Made by a program: the position numbers and the translations under genes. A stretch of 64,000 nt of DNA, taken from the NCBI GenBank assembly GCA_021442155.1, contig CM038229.1, forward strand, positions 94,645,716-94,709,715, written 5' to 3'. The notes below the pieces were generated by a model. The model saw nothing but the letters and a program-made list of their open reading frames with translations, was not told where the DNA came from and did no database searches. Source of the DNA: Cymbidium sinense. Its lineage: Eukaryota > Streptophyta > Magnoliopsida > Asparagales > Orchidaceae. Positions 12,791-26,700 of the stretch are shown one piece after another (position 1 is the stretch's first letter; every line of letters starts with the position of its first letter).

Positions 12791-14785
12791 AAAACTAACC
12801 CAAAACCCTGATTTTAAACCTACAACACTAAACCCTAAACCTTAAACTCTTCAAAATACTAAACCTTAAACACTAAATCCTAAAAACCTCAAATTAAACA
12901 AAACCTAAAAAATAAAATAAATAAAAAACCTAAACCAAAATAAAATAAAATAATAAAATAAAATAAAACCTAAACTAAAACCTATTCCTATACTAAACCT
13001 AAAATAAATTAAACCTAAACCCTAAATAAAATAAAATAAGCTAAAATAAATGTAAAACTAAACCAAAAAATTAAAACCTAAAACATAAACCTACCCCTAA
13101 AAGAATAAAACAAAACCTAAACTTAAACCTAAAACCCTAAACCCTAAACCCTAAACCTTAAAAATCCTAAACCCTAAATCTTAACCCATAAATCCTAATC
13201 CTTAAACCCTAAAACCCTAAGCCCTAAATGCTAAAATCTAAAGCCTAAACCCTAAACCAACCATAAACCATATGCTAACCCTAATCCTTAAACCCTAAAC
13301 CCTAAACCCTAAAACCCTAAACCCTAAACCTTAAACCCTAAACTTAAACCCTAAAACTCTAAACCCTAAACCCTAAACTCCTAAACCCTAAACCCTAAAC
13401 ACTAAACTCAAACCCTAAACTCCTTAACCCTAAACCCTAAACCTAAACTATAAAAGCTAAAACTTAAACCTAAATTAAATAAAACTTAATAATAAAATAA
13501 ATAAAAGAAATTAAACTAAAATAAAATAATATAAAAAATAAAATATAAACTTAAACTAAAACCTAATCCTAGACCTAAACCTAAAAAGAAAATAAAATAA
13601 AACTTGACCTAAACCTTAAACCTAAAACCCTAAACCCTAAACCCTAAATCCTAAGCTCTAAACCCTAAAACACCCTAAACACTAAACCTTAAACCCTAAA
13701 CTAACCCTAAACTCCTAAACACTAAATTTTAAACTCACTTAAACCCTAAACCCTAAAACTAAAACCCTTAATCCTAAACCTTAAATAAGTCCTAAACTCA
13801 AAACCCTAAAACCATAAAACCCTAAAGCCTAAAACCCAAAATCCTAAACCCTAAAACCTACAACTTTGAACCCTAAACCCCAACCCTAAACCTAAACTTA
13901 AACCTTAAACCCTAAACCCTAAATCCTAAACCCTAAAACCTAACAACCTAAACCTAAACTAAATAAAACCTATAAAAAAAATCCTAAACCTAAATAATAT
14001 AAATAAAATAAAATAATATAAAACCTAAATTAAAACTAAAACCTAAACCTAAACTTAAACCTAAACCTAAACCTAAAAATAAAATAAAATAAAATAAACA
14101 CTAAACTAAATTAAAATAAATAGAAACCTAAACTACACTAAAAAATAAAATAAACCTAAAAATAAAACCTATAAAATAAAATAAAACCTAAACCCAAAAC
14201 TTAAAAATAAAATAAACCTAAATAAATAAAAATAATCCCTAAACCCTAAACCTACAATACTAAACCCTAAACCCTAAACCCTAAATCTTAAAAAATAAAC
14301 CCTACACTCTAAACCCTAAAACCTTAACCTAAACTAAATAAATACTAAAATAAAATAAATAAAAAAACCTAAACCTAAATAAATATAAAATAAAATAAAA
14401 TAAAATAAAAACCTAAACTAAAACTTAATCCTAAAAATTAAATAAAATAAATAGTAAAAACTAAACTAAAACAAAATAAATAAAAACCTAAACTAAACTA
14501 AAAAAATAAATAAGCCTAAAATAAAAAAAAAAAAAACTTATAAAATAAAACTAAATGCAAAATAAAAAATTAAATAAACCTAAATAAAATAAAAACTAAA
14601 TAAAACCTAAACCAAAAAATAAACCTAAAAAAATAATAATAAAACCCAAACCCTAAACTAAAAAAAAAACTACACTTAAAATAAACCTAATTCTAAACTA
14701 AAATAAACTAAACTAAAATAAATAAAATGAAAATCTAAACCTAAACCCTAAACTAAATAAAATAAAATAAACTAAAATAAACCTA
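8813..14785 (+). repeat. Degenerate telomere-like array, block 3
   Basis: To about 12,790 this follows block 2 as its duplicate. It then continues as CCCTAAA-rich (about 13,120-13,450, 13,610-13,940, 14,230-14,330) and decayed stretches that end sharply at about 14,785. Good tandem CCCTAAA runs occur at about 8,945-9,000 and 12,360-12,420. Module boxes occur near 9,757-9,790, 10,710-10,745 and 12,125-12,155. No gene is seen. Confidence 0.9.
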
Positions 14786-15735
14786 AACCTTGTGTATAAC
14801 TTCTAATATTTTATTGTTTAGACTAATTTTATGATTTTTATCTTAAGCAATACCTGATGTGATATGCAATATAATATAATATAATATGTTATAGTGTATT
14901 ATAATATAGGATGCCATAACATAGTGTAGCATCATGCATTATAACATACTATTGTGTACAACTACTTATTGTTTAGCATATTTTGGTTTATTACAATATG
15001 AAGTAGTAGAGTTTGTAATCGGTATAATTCATTGAAATACTAATTTATAGGCTAAGATGATGGGATTTGGCCAAATTTAAGGTAAGCTTTAGAGAATATC
15101 ATTGGGGTCATGTCATCTTATCAAAAGAATGGAATTTTGCATTCAAACTAAAGGTTCAATTTTCAATAAAATTTTATAAAGTTTTTGCTTAAAGTGATTC
15201 ATTTTAAGGTGTAATGTAAGATAATATAATATATGAAAGCATATTAAAATATAATGTACATAATAATATAACTTCACATATATATATGAATTTGGTGGAG
15301 TGTTATTAAATGTTATTGTACATTTTAGTATGTTTTACTTTTGTTATAATACATTGGGTCAAAACTCACAAAAATGTAAATTTGAAGGTTGAGATGGAAG
15401 AATTTGGCAAAATTCACAAAGAAGAAGCAACACCAAAATTATAATAGAAAATAACAATTTTACATCCAAAATGAACATTATTCTTATTTTTGAGAAAATT
15501 TTGTTATTTGTTCCTTTTAAGTGATTCTAATGAGGTGTAATGTTAGACAATATATTATATTATTATAAATTATAATATAACATCATATATTATAATAAAT
15601 ATAGTGTGTTAATTCACACTATAATATGTTTAGCATGATTGTATAGTTAGTTTGAGCTACACCATCACAAATCATAAAATGTTCATTACAATATTAAGTT
15701 AATGAAATTTGAACAAATACATTGTTATTCATTTA
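14786..15735. repeat. AT-rich DNA with a ~330 bp tandem repeat
   Basis: Two imperfect units can be recognised. The segment beginning near 15,051 (GATGGGATTTGGCCAAATTT) recurs near 15,386 (GATGGAAGAATTTGGCAAAA). The AGTGATTC...GGTGTAATGT segment near 15,195 recurs near 15,518. This gives a period of about 325-335 bases, and traces of the ATAATATAATAT part extend from 14,860 to 15,620. It lies exactly between telomere-like DNA and region L1. No protein or RNA gene is recognised. Confidence 0.55.
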
Positions 15736-18060
15736 GTTGAGGTATTAAAGGTGTGCATAAGAGAAAAATAAGATTTGATGAGAATTCCATGTCAAGGACA
15801 TGGAGGGAGATCCACTAGGGGATCACACATACATTGGACATGACATATGAGGGGTCTATGTCGAGGGCATAGAAGAATAAACGCTAGGGATAAGGTTTGA
15901 ATTTCATTTGATTATTTAATTTATGGAAAGAAGATCCGCTAAGGATAAGAATCTATAAACCAATTTAGTGGAAGTGGTGTATCTCCATCGTGGGATTGGG
16001 ATTTGAGTTTGATTTCATAGATTTGTTTTGGGATGTATCCACTAGGTGTAAGAGTTTAGTTGGATTTTCTTGATTTATATTGTTCTGTAGCTAATTTTTC
16101 ATTGGGAGGTTAGTTTTGAATTTGATTTATTTGCTTGACTTGTTTATATATGATTTGGGGCTCCACTAGGAGAAGGGTGTGATTTAACTCCACCGAGGAA
16201 AATCGATTGGGTTTAATTTCATCTGAGTTAATGTATGGACCTTTGCAGATGGACCCATTGAGAAGGGGCTATATCACCGACCAACCAAAGGTTTAAAAAA
16301 TCCAAAGGGATAGTCTACGATATGGGGTAGAGCTAGCCAACCTAAGGGGTTATCTTCGGTGCAACATATGCTAGGAAGAAGGTGCAAAAACTTACATATT
16401 CTAAAGCGAGGAACAACCACTAGGGTGAGTCGTTGGATGCACAACAAATCAAACCTGAGTATGACTATTGAGTGAATGCCACTAGGGACTTATGAACTTA
16501 AAAAAGTAGTCGATTAATTTTATCTTAAATTCATGTGATTTCATATTATTTATTTGGTTTAATTTAATTTTGAATTAAAGGCATATTCACTGGGGATGTG
16601 AGCTCGATCAAATTTGATAGGTTTAATTTATGGACCATGTCGGCGATGGACCCACCGAGAATAAGCTATAGGACTTGTCCTATCTCAAATTTATAAAATC
16701 CAAAGGGATAGTCTACTGGTCGGGATAGAGCCAACCTAAGGGGTTGCCTTTAGTGTGCAATGGAAGGGAAGAAGGTGCAACATACTTACATCTTCTAAAG
16801 CAAGGAACAACCTGGGGTGACCTATTGGTAGCACAATAAATCAAACTTGACTTAGGGGAGACTATTGAGTGAATGCTGGGACTTATATCAACTCAAGAGT
16901 AGTCGTGACTCATATAGGGAGTTTTGCTAAGCGCCTCTAAAGATAGGATGCCTTCAAGAAAAGGTATCGCTATGGGTGTCCTCCTATTCCATAAGTGAAT
17001 ATATATTTTATTTATATGTTTGCATGAACCCTATTGGTGTATGAGGGACCACACTAAGAAGGTGCTATGTCGGCCTTAAATTATATCTCAAGTTTACTAG
17101 ACTAAGGCGAATATGCACATCCACATGATGGATTCTCCAACCACAAGGGTGTTTACTAGAAAGGGGAACTGTCCAACTGAGCAAGTAACCCGTAGTGTCT
17201 AAATGGGGTCGCAAAGGATGTTATCCAAATATTGCCCATAAGGGAGGTGCTGCTAGGGCGTTATCTCGAGCCCTAGAAAGGAAAGGCTATAAGTGTACGA
17301 TGGCCAACTCAATAAGAAAGCATAGCAGACTTACATCGCCATGAGTGGTGTATCCTAAGTGAGAACCAACTAACCTAAGGTGTATCCATTAGCATGAGTG
17401 GTGGATCCACAGATAGTGAGAACCAACCAACATAAGGTGCCCATCGATGTGCAATAATCAATCTAGAAAGAAAGTGTAGGCTTACAACTTTCCAAGCAAA
17501 ACCGATCATCGGATAGTCTATCGTCGATGGGACAGATGCTATTTAAGATAGACTACTAAGGGGAGCCGAGGAAGACTAGACCCAAACTAAAAGTAGTAAT
17601 AGGAAGGAGCCACTTGGGGACTTATCCTAAATGTCAAATATACTACCCACCAATGCACAAAAAGCTAATCCAAGAAGAAAGTGTAGCACTCACATCCTCT
17701 TAAATGAAACCAACTTGAGGTAACCTAAGGCCATGTAGCCCTTCCAAACTAACAAGGCTCTTGTCGATGAGCAATGGCCAAGTAAGGAAGGAAAGCATAA
17801 CAAATTTACATCCTCCAAAGTAAGAAGATCACTAGGTGGTGGCATGTTAGCCCACCTAGAGCATACTAAGTGAGTGTCACGAGGGAGTTATCTCAAATTA
17901 AAGTAGCCCGAGAAAAGATATGTTTGTTTTATATGTTTGTGTGTAGTTTGTTTTTTGTTGTCAATGAAGGATGGACATTGCTCGGGTTCCTTACTCCTAC
18001 CCTAAACACATCATGGCGATTCACAAATAAGAATACTTTTAACATGGAACATAGAATTTG
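15735..18060 (+). repeat. Region L1: repeat-rich, probable gypsy untranslated region
   Basis: This is non-coding DNA built of short repeated motifs. The left half (15,800-16,590) carries a TCCACTAGGG-like motif at intervals of roughly 60-130 bases. The right half (16,290-17,830) repeats a longer unit made of GATAGTCTAC, AACCTAAGGGGT, GTGCAAT, GAAGGTGCA and CTTACATCTTCTAAAG at about 16,390, 16,785, 17,325, 17,470, 17,690 and 17,808. The same material occurs in opposite orientation at 47,535-49,315. Seen from the minus strand it lies directly downstream of the gypsy integrase, where Tat/Ogre-type elements carry tandem-repeat-rich 3' untranslated DNA. A short open frame at 17,870-18,061 is not conserved in the other copy. 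Confidence 0.6.
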
Positions 18061-18099
18061 AAATGGAATTTTCATTGATGGTAATTATTTTTAAACATA

Positions 18100-21000
18100 A
18101 TTTATAATATTTCTTTAAGTAGAGCCTATTGATTGGAAGCATAAGTCTCTCATATGATTAATAAGTCGATAAGATCCTTTTGGTAGGCCTTCTCTATGGT
18201 AAAAGGGCCTCTCAAGTGGGTTCAAACATGCCTCCATGTTAATGCAATAATCAATCTCCTTATTAAAATAAGCTCTCCCACATGAAAATATCTTGAAAAG
18301 CCCAACTTATAAGAAGTTGGAGTTCTATATGTGGTGCAGGCCCACAAGGCATCAACTAACGCTCATGCCACTATCACTTGTTGTCGAATATCTTCTTCAT
18401 ATTTGGATGAGAGTTTTGTTGAAGGCTTCGCTAAGTCATTTCCTTGGTAGTTAATGGTAGAATATCTCTAATCTATATTATGTCTTCGCAAAGTTATTTT
18501 CTATGCTCTTGAATGCAATAGCATTATCGATATAATTCATCAAGGCACTCCAAACCTATATATGATATGGTTCCTAAAAAACAAGCACATATGAGATGTA
18601 ACCTCTTTGAGTGGAATCGCCCCATTTGGAAAAGTTGTAGTAGTGCCTAAGATGAACCGATGACCCTTAAGAAGGAGGATCAATCACCCACTAAGTTGGT
18701 ACCCCAACACTGAATGGCCATGAGGCTAGTGTAGGATGTAGAATGTTGGGTTTGGTGTACCACACCATGTATTTGACATTGGTGGTATCGCCTCAGATCA
18801 TGCATTCTTGATCATCAATGGCCTATAGTATTCTATTCTCTTGATCTTGGTTTTCATCTTGAGCTCCACATAATCTTGAGTGTACCTCAATCACGATCTT
18901 ATGGGCTTCTGCATGTCAAAAATAATGTAACCACATATGATTGAAAGACCACCGGTACAAGACACCATCCACAAGAGCATGAGGAAAGTGCTCTACTTCA
19001 TCCGATGGGCTTGGGACTTCTCTTGAGGTAGTTATCCTTTATTTAGGTAATCCATGAATGGTTGCCTCCAATCTAACTCCTCATTCTTCTTGGCAATGGC
19101 AACCTCCCCTTCAAGAGAGTACTTTTGATGAGTTCAATATTAATAAGGATAAGACTTGTCTATTTTGGACCTTTATTGATATGGACTCATCCTTCAAACA
19201 TGCCAACTCCTTCACAAGCTTGGCTAAATCATATGCTATGGCATTTTCTCCTCGAGGAATCTTATAAATGGTAACCTCTGGATTTGGGCCAAGAACTCCA
19301 TGGTGTACTTATGGTGATGGAGCTTGGGCTTTATAACCTTATAGACTAGTGATTTGGTTGATAACTACCGAGAATCCTTGAAGATGTTGATGTTCGGATG
19401 CTTAGAGTAAAGGCTAACTCCATATTGGCAATCGAGCCTCATATTTGGCTTGTTGGTGCAAGGATTGAGAAGATATGAGAATCTCATCACATCATAGTTT
19501 AGAGTTAAGAGAACTATTCCTACCCCTACCTTTCTTGAATAGTAGATTATGGTTCTTCTCCTCTTTGAGAGGAAGCCGCACCATCAAAGTACATCTCACG
19601 AAGTGAATTTTAGTATCCCTAAGTTCATGATTTGTTCATCGGGGTGATCATCACTAAGTAGAGAGTCAAGAAGTGTGTCGCTAAAAATTCTAGCACTTAT
19701 CCTTTCATCGCACAAAGGGTACAAGGTAATGTCAAACCAGAGGATCATGGACCATCATGCCAACCATTCGGATAGCATGTCATGAGATACTATAGTGGAT
19801 TAATCCTAGAGATTAAGTTTACCTTATGAGAAAGCATGTAGTGCTATAGCTTTTGGGATGCAAAGATTAAAGCTAGGCAATGCTTTTCAATGGGTGGTTA
19901 ATTAGCCTCATAAGGATTAGATGATTGCTAAGGTAGTAGAGTGTTTTCCTTCCCTTCATGTTTGCTTGGGCCAACAAAATACCAAGGGAGTCATCTACAC
20001 AACAAGTGTAAAGTATGAGCGACTTGCCCGAGATAGGGTGCTAGAACTACAACATCATCGTAATGCTTGATGTCTTCAAAGGCATGCTCACACTTATCAT
20101 CCCACTTGAACTTGGCATCCTTTTGACAAGTGCGAGAATGGTCGACATCTTCTTGATAGGTTGAATATAAAGCATCTTAGATATGCCAACCCTTAGAATG
20201 ATCCGAGTTGAGTTAAAATTTTTAGGGGTGGCATTTCTAATATTGTCTTGATTTTCTCCGATCGATTTTAATTCTCTTATTTCACAACAAACCCAAGAAA
20301 TTTTTTAAGCTACTCAATGCACACTTCAGGGGTTCATTTTGAGGTTAAATTATCTTAATTGATCAAAAACTACTCTCAAGTAAAATAGATGGTTTCCATT
20401 TTCTCAACTTTTGACAATGAGATCATCGACATAGCACTCGACTTAATGATGAATGAGTTCATTGAAGATTTGAGTCATACGATATGTAGCATTGACATTT
20501 TATGGCTAAAGGCATGACCTTATAGTAATAGATTCTGACGGGGTTCTAAAAGTAATGTTTCTATCATCTTTAGGGTCCATCTCTATTTGGTTATATCTAG
20601 ATGAGTCATCCATGAAAGAGAAGACGCATGAGATGAGGAAATGTCCACCATCGCCTTCATGATTCATAGTAGAAATTCATCTTTTGGACACGCCTTATTT
20701 AAATCCCTAACATCGATGCATATAAAAATTTGGCCAATCTTTTTCTTCACTGTCGGCTAACCAAGTAGGGTATTTTTTTTTTAGATGAAGCCATCAATCA
20801 ATTTCTTGTTCATAAATGAGCTATTATTCTATGTCTAATCGCATGCATCTAGAGTTTGAATGATAGGTTAGCGAGCTCTATTAGTAGTTTATGGATCGCT
20901 ACATCGTGAGCCAATGGAAGCATCTCTTCATAACTCCATGCAAAGTAGTCCTTAAACTCACCAATAGCCTAACTAAGTCATTGGTTTCAATTTCATTCAA

Positions 21001-21620
21001 TAAATAATTAATGTATGTTGGCGGATCTTCTTCTATGTTGATTTCCTTGAGCTCGTTGATGGTTGACTTGATCTCTTCTTCAAACTTTGGTGGTGCATCT
21101 TTGACTTCAAAATCATCTAGATCATCTAAGTTTCAAGCACAGCCTCCTCATATGAGTTAATGTGATTTGAAAAGAACCTATCAATTCCAAAATGATCTAT
21201 GATGACTATGTAGTAATCATCATCATTGATTGGACCACTGTATCAATCCTAGTCTTGGTCTTGATTGAGAGCTTTTGCATTTATTCTTCCATATTCTTTC
21301 AAAGTAGTCCGAGTTGTGCTTTGACAAAGTATGTGGGATTAACCCATTCTTTGCTAAATTATGAACACAAGGCAAGTACCAATCAAAAGGTAATTCTATT
21401 AAATCTTTATATGAATCATCCTCAAGTTCTACATCAACTTCTTGACTTGAAGATGATGCTCGAAAAGAACCTTAAGTCTTCACACTGGATGACTTAGTTT
21501 TAACTACCAAACCCTTAACTTTTGAAAGAAAAAGTGGGGCTAGAGCTAAGGTTCCCAACCGATGCCTAATTATTTTACATATAGACTTGGATACACTTAT
21601 TCTTTGCTTTGGAGCCTAAT
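18100..21620 (-). pseudogene. Ty3/gypsy pol pseudogene (RT, RNase H, integrase)
   Basis: Minus-strand reading recovers a pol polyprotein with many stops and frameshifts. From 5' to 3', a pre-RT segment has FAWSYEEM at about 20,926-20,950. RT follows with VCIDFRDLNKACPKDEF (about 20,690-20,740), FMDDSSRYNQIEM (about 20,590-20,635) and the catalytic YVDD box at 20,424-20,436, preceded by an ATYRMTQIF stretch. RNase H starts with YFDGAA (about 19,575-19,597) and ends with PRGENAIAYDLAKL (about 19,215-19,262). Integrase shows an LYRWSFN...EVHSRLCGA zinc-finger region (about 18,860-18,970) and a WPFSVWG core start near 18,715, continuing to about 18,480. The RT-RH-INT order defines Ty3/gypsy, and the motif spellings resemble plant Tat-type elements. 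Gag and protease were not recognised. R-A lies upstream and L1 downstream in the sense direction. Confidence 0.88.
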
Positions 21621-22265
21621 CTTCATCCATATGGCTCAAGTGTCACCTCCAAGGAATCTACTAGAGAAGAGGGTTAGTGCTAACCATATAAGACTCATCC
21701 TATGAACTTCTAAGTCTATATGGGATACACTTGGTACTGGGACATATCTTCTATTGGGCCAAAAGAGGTTTTCCACCCCTAGACGCCTCTAAACTAGCCT
21801 CTTCCTCCTAGTGGAGGTGTCATCCTACCCATATGTTGAATGGAGTAATAACGGGAGGAATCAATATCAAGCTCCACTTCCTCCTCCATGTATATTTTGA
21901 TCCCTTTTTTTTTTCATTTTCTCTCTTCTTTTTTTTCTTTTTTTCTTTCTAATTTTCTATTATTTTAAACTTTGACCAAGTTCATGAGAATAGACTTGTT
22001 GATTTTGAGGAGGTAGTAAGCGCATCCTCATATATGTGACCTTGAGCTGTAAATGGCTAGAGATCTATTTTTGACATAGATGATCCCACCTCTCATGAAC
22101 TTCAAACACCGATGTAGAGATGATGGAACTATGTTTCTCTTATGTATCCTCTCTCAAGAAAAGCTTTGAAAGATGTATCCAATTTATAATGTGAAACTTG
22201 GCTTCGGCCTTCCAATCATGTATCTCAAGGTCAACACTATGGATCGAGTCTGGACCTCACTTTGC
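21620..22265 (-). other. Spacer between gypsy pol and R-A, with a polypurine tract
   Basis: No domain could be read in either direction. The notable feature is a long C/T-rich plus-strand tract at about 21,903-21,955, which is a polypurine tract in the sense of pol. Polypurine tracts prime plus-strand synthesis in retrotransposons, but here it lies upstream of pol rather than at a 3' LTR. It may be chance, or a remnant of a central polypurine tract. Confidence 0.35.
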
Positions 22266-25200
22266 ATATTCAATCTTCCCATCTTAGACTTAGAGTCTTC
22301 TAGACACTAAGACTTCCCTAGTCATAAGACACTTCTAATAAATAAACACTTAACCTAAGCCTAAAGACTTAGAATGGTTAACCATAGGATTAGTTATGCC
22401 TTAGGGATTAAGATGATCCACCTACCCTACAACCCAAATCCAATCCATGTTCACCTTCTCAAATCCTCAAGTTCAATTCAAACATCAAATTCAAATCCAA
22501 ATCCAAACCCAAATTCTAAAACCAAATGATTGAAGCCCATGATCAAATCCAAACTTGAAACCCTTCCTAAGCAATATGACCTATCCCATGGACTTAAACT
22601 TAATCCAAATCAATCCAAAATCAATTGATTTTCTTATAATCAATTTATATCTTCAATCAACTTCTAAATATAAATCAAATCTACATTCAAATGACCAAAA
22701 CTAAATCAAAATAAATCAAATTAAATCAAAACCCTTCATAAGACATATGTCCTATCCCATGGACTAGCCAAATCTTAATCCAAATCAAGTCAAACTCAAT
22801 TGATTTTCTCATAAATCAATCATATTTTCAATCATCTTCACAAATTTAAATAAAATATACATTTAAATCATCAAAATTAAATCAAACCAAATCCAAACTT
22901 AAGCCACATGACCCAACTCCATGGACTTAACCAAATTCCTTCATTCCAAAACCCAAATTCAATTGATTTTCTCATGAATCAATCATATTCAATAATATTC
23001 ACAAATATAAATGAAATCTATAATCATCAAGTTAAACCAAAATCAACCCAAGTTAAACCCAACTAAACCCTTTTGACTTGAAATGTTCAAATGAACCAAA
23101 ACCCATTTGAACCCAAGCCAATTGAAATTGAATTTCAACTAAATCAATCTCAACTAAAACAAACTCAACCCAAAATCAAGCAACTAAACCCAATTGGTCC
23201 ACTTGACCCAAAGTGCCAATTTGACCTATTTGAGCCAAGTTCCCTACCTTGGATTGAACCAAGCCCATCAAAAACCTCCCATCATGATTATTGATCACCC
23301 TAAGTTGATCAATCATCATAGTCACACCAAGTCAACTTGGTCATTTGATTAAGTCAACCCCTTAACCCATATGAACCCAAACTGCATTGGAACCTATGCC
23401 AAATCCTTGAAACCAATGTTCATACCAAATCAAAATCAATATTTGAATATGACTTGGCCTTCAAAGAGTCAAACCAAACCCAATTGGCCCTCTTGACCCA
23501 AATTAATGCAAATTGACCTAATAGATAAAATTGTGTCAAATCAAAATATAAACCAAATTGATTGCAACCAATGGCTCAAGTTCATTCCAAATTGATTATT
23601 TAACTGACCAAAGCCATGATTGGGCCCAATTGAACCTATTTGACCCAAATTGACCTAAAGGGTCAAGTTGCCTAAATCAAAACCAAATCCAAATTAATTG
23701 AAACCAAAGCCTATAATCATCTTCAATTGGTCACTAAACCCAAACCAACACCAACCCAAACCAATTTGGCCAATGTGGTAAAATTGTTCAACTTAACCAT
23801 TTGACTCAAAATGAATTCAAATGAGCCAAAATCAAATCTAAGCCAAACTAAACCAAACCAATTGAACCAAAACATCCCAAATGATCATATTAACTTGACT
23901 AACTTGGTTTGACCTAATTTGACCAATTGGTCAACTTGACTAACCCAATTTGACCTAAATGAGTCAAATTGAGCCAAACCTAACCATATATCAACTCCAA
24001 TTGACTTGAAATTTGGGCTAACCTACTTTTGGCTAATTTTAAATCTGCCAAATCAAATCCAATGACAAATGATCATTCTACCCTTGGGTCAAGGGCATCA
24101 CATGAGACAAATCACCCATGTAAGTCATTTCCATTCATTGACTAGTTGGTACTCTCCCAATGGTCCACCTAGGTACCACACTGCCCAACCTGACCCAAGG
24201 TGGTTTGGTGGCCATGACCCATGGGAGGTGAAATCACCTCAACCCTCCCCATCTGAGCATTTGAAACCCATAGACACCCATGATTCCTCCTTGGCAGCCC
24301 ACCTCCACACCTTCAACCAACCATGCCGAGCCAACTCACATCCTCCCTACCACCCATAACTCCCTCGAGATGGTCACTTCCACTAGAAGCCAAAACCAAT
24401 CCAACCATTCGATCAATATGAAGGGGGGTATACCCCTTATTTCCACTCAAACACACACACAAAAATCATTCTTTAGAGATACCCAAGATGATAGGCTATT
24501 CCCTAAGCTCCCAAGCTTATTCATTAATCAAAAATGCCATTCCGCCCATCTCTCAAAATAGACACTCCAATTTCACCTAACTTCCCCATTTCTTCATCAA
24601 GCTCAAATTAACTTTGGACGCACCTTCTCTAGGCCTCATCAAGCAAGAATGAATCATCTCCCAAGCTTCTTGAGCACTAGAGATGGGACTTTGATCAAAG
24701 CCGAGCTCCAAATCATCAATGTGGCCTTATGAGCAAACATCGAGAATTGATCCAATTGTTGGTCAATAGATCTTTCTCCACTAGATGAAGCTCAATCGTT
24801 CGAGCCATCTTAAGCTTTGGCAAGGTATGCTTTTGAAATGGATCCTTAAAAAATGGGTTGGAGCATTTTGAAGAAAACTTGCATCTCATGTGATCTTGAC
24901 CATTAGATATCCTCCGATCAATGTCAGAAGGTGTGGGATCCTTTGAGTTGATCGAGCTCGGTAAGCTGGATCAAGTGAGCAATGGTGGACTCTCCATTCT
25001 CCCAAACTCATGTGATGTTAAATCATGCACCTCCATTCCACATTATCAAGATGGTCGTGATTAGATTCACTAGATTGATCTAATTTAATCTTATTAAGCT
25101 ATGTATTAATCATATCCATCTGATTTTAGATTGGGTAAAATGAAAGCACATCCATCGCGCCATGTATGCGTTGAGTTGAAAATAAGTAGCCAATCTGCAC

Positions 25201-26700
25201 GCCATGTGGAAAGCATGCCGCATCGACAATGCGCCTGGAGATTAGGCTTAATTAATCATTTTTAATGGTTGAAACTTCTAAAAATCATAAAAAACATAGA
25301 GAAAATAAAAAATTTAAATAAATACTCATTTTAAAGGTATTTTAGAGAAGAATTAATTAAAATGATCTTAACTAATTTTAAGTAATTAACATTTAATTAC
25401 AAAATTAATTAGCTTAATTACTCTTTAATTACTGAGCAATTAATCCAAAATTTTATGGGTTAATTTAATGGGATGACATCTACCTCCCATGATTTTCTTG
25501 GGATTTATTACTCACTTAAGTAGGAAAATTGACTAATTAAACCTTAACTACTCTTTTAAGTTAATTAATTATTCATTAATTCTATGAATAGTAATAAATT
25601 AGTTAATTAAGTTTATTAATCATTTTTCAATAAGTGAAAAGGAATAGGGTTGGGACCCCTTTCCTTAAGATCATTTCACCCTTTTTAAATGAAATTAATT
25701 AAGATTTCTAATTAGTTAAATCACTTAATCAAATTAAAATCATAATCACATTAGACCTTAATTAATTAAATCATGGTAGATCTTTAGTTTAATAACCTAA
25801 AAGAGTTTAATGAAATTATGGTTAGTCTACATGTGTGGAAAACCATAAGAGTAATTAATTAAGTCCCTAATCTAATTAACTATTAATCATGGTTTAGGCC
25901 CCTTTTATTTTCTAGGATCATTACAAGTTTATTTTCCATGCATATCATGTTGGCTCATAATTATTTAGTTAATTACTTTAAGGTGGCATAAGTAAGGGAT
26001 TCTTAATTCAGGGGGTTCAACCTAATTAACCCATAAAATCAACTTAATTATATTTTCTTAAATTAAATCAAATTAGTAATGTGGGAATGTGTTTAAAATA
26101 AGTGATGATTTATCTTCTATTCTTTAAATCAAATCAAATTCAAAACTTAATTAATAAAGAAGCTTTGGTTTGCTTTAAATAATCTTATTTGTTTTGATTG
26201 TCTTAAGAACTAGTTTGGTTGAATGAATCTCATGTATATTTGATTGTCCTCTTCCAATCATGTTAAATTTGGTATGTCATTTCAATTCATGCATCCATCT
26301 TTTCTTAATCAAGTAAAATAAAATGGATTTCCTTTATGTAAGATTTCATGTGTTGATTTAATTTAATATATGGCTATTATCACTATTAAATCCAAATGTA
26401 TTTTAATAACTTATAAATGAATAATAATATGTGTTATGATGCTAATTATAAATACATAAGAAATGCATGTCCTTATAGCTTAAGTGTATGAATGTTGAAT
26501 TCTCTTTCCTCTATTCAAGTGTTGATTTATATAAGATTGAATGGTAATGGGTATACCGACATCCCGAACACATGAGGCTTTAGCTAGTCCCAAGGAGGTC
26601 ATTATTACTTCACTTCATTGTTTAACAATGGCACATAGACGATAGGCCAATATTAGCCTAATCATATTTTCTATGGGGATTATGCTTAAGGGATGTTAAA
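22265..26700 (-). repeat. Repeat R, copy A (core)
   Basis: This is a large AT-rich non-coding repeat whose reverse complement matches 36,880-41,745 and 42,800-47,530 in the same order. The end at 22,270-22,430 (a run of CTAAG/CTTAG motifs with TTAACCATAGGATTAG) matches 49,340-49,480 directly and 47,340-47,500 inverted. The middle (about 23,000-24,060) is dense in TTGACC and AATTGG motifs. A more GC-rich part (about 24,080-24,560) carries the palindrome GGGGTATACCCC. The part at 25,260-25,900 is TTAATTAA-rich. Short open frames at 23,091-23,294 and 24,069-24,561 have no recognisable domain. It may be a giant LTR or 5' region of the gypsy element whose pol follows it. Confidence 0.7.
24425..24436. 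other. Conserved palindrome GGGGTATACCCC (R-A)
   Basis: This 12-base perfect palindrome has counterparts in R-B1 (39,361-39,380, with the G run expanded to 13) and R-B2 (45,136-45,147). Its function is unknown. It may form a cruciform or bind a dimeric factor. Confidence 0.6.

Noticed and set aside
300..14785. A CRISPR-like or other spaced-repeat array
   Set aside because: The repeats are telomere-type units with graded decay and no fixed repeat-spacer structure, in a plant nuclear sequence.
24069..24561. Two overlapping open frames of 93-96 codons in R-A
   Set aside because: They have no recognisable domain, and the corresponding parts of R-B1 and R-B2 do not keep the frames. They are open because this part of R is more GC-rich.
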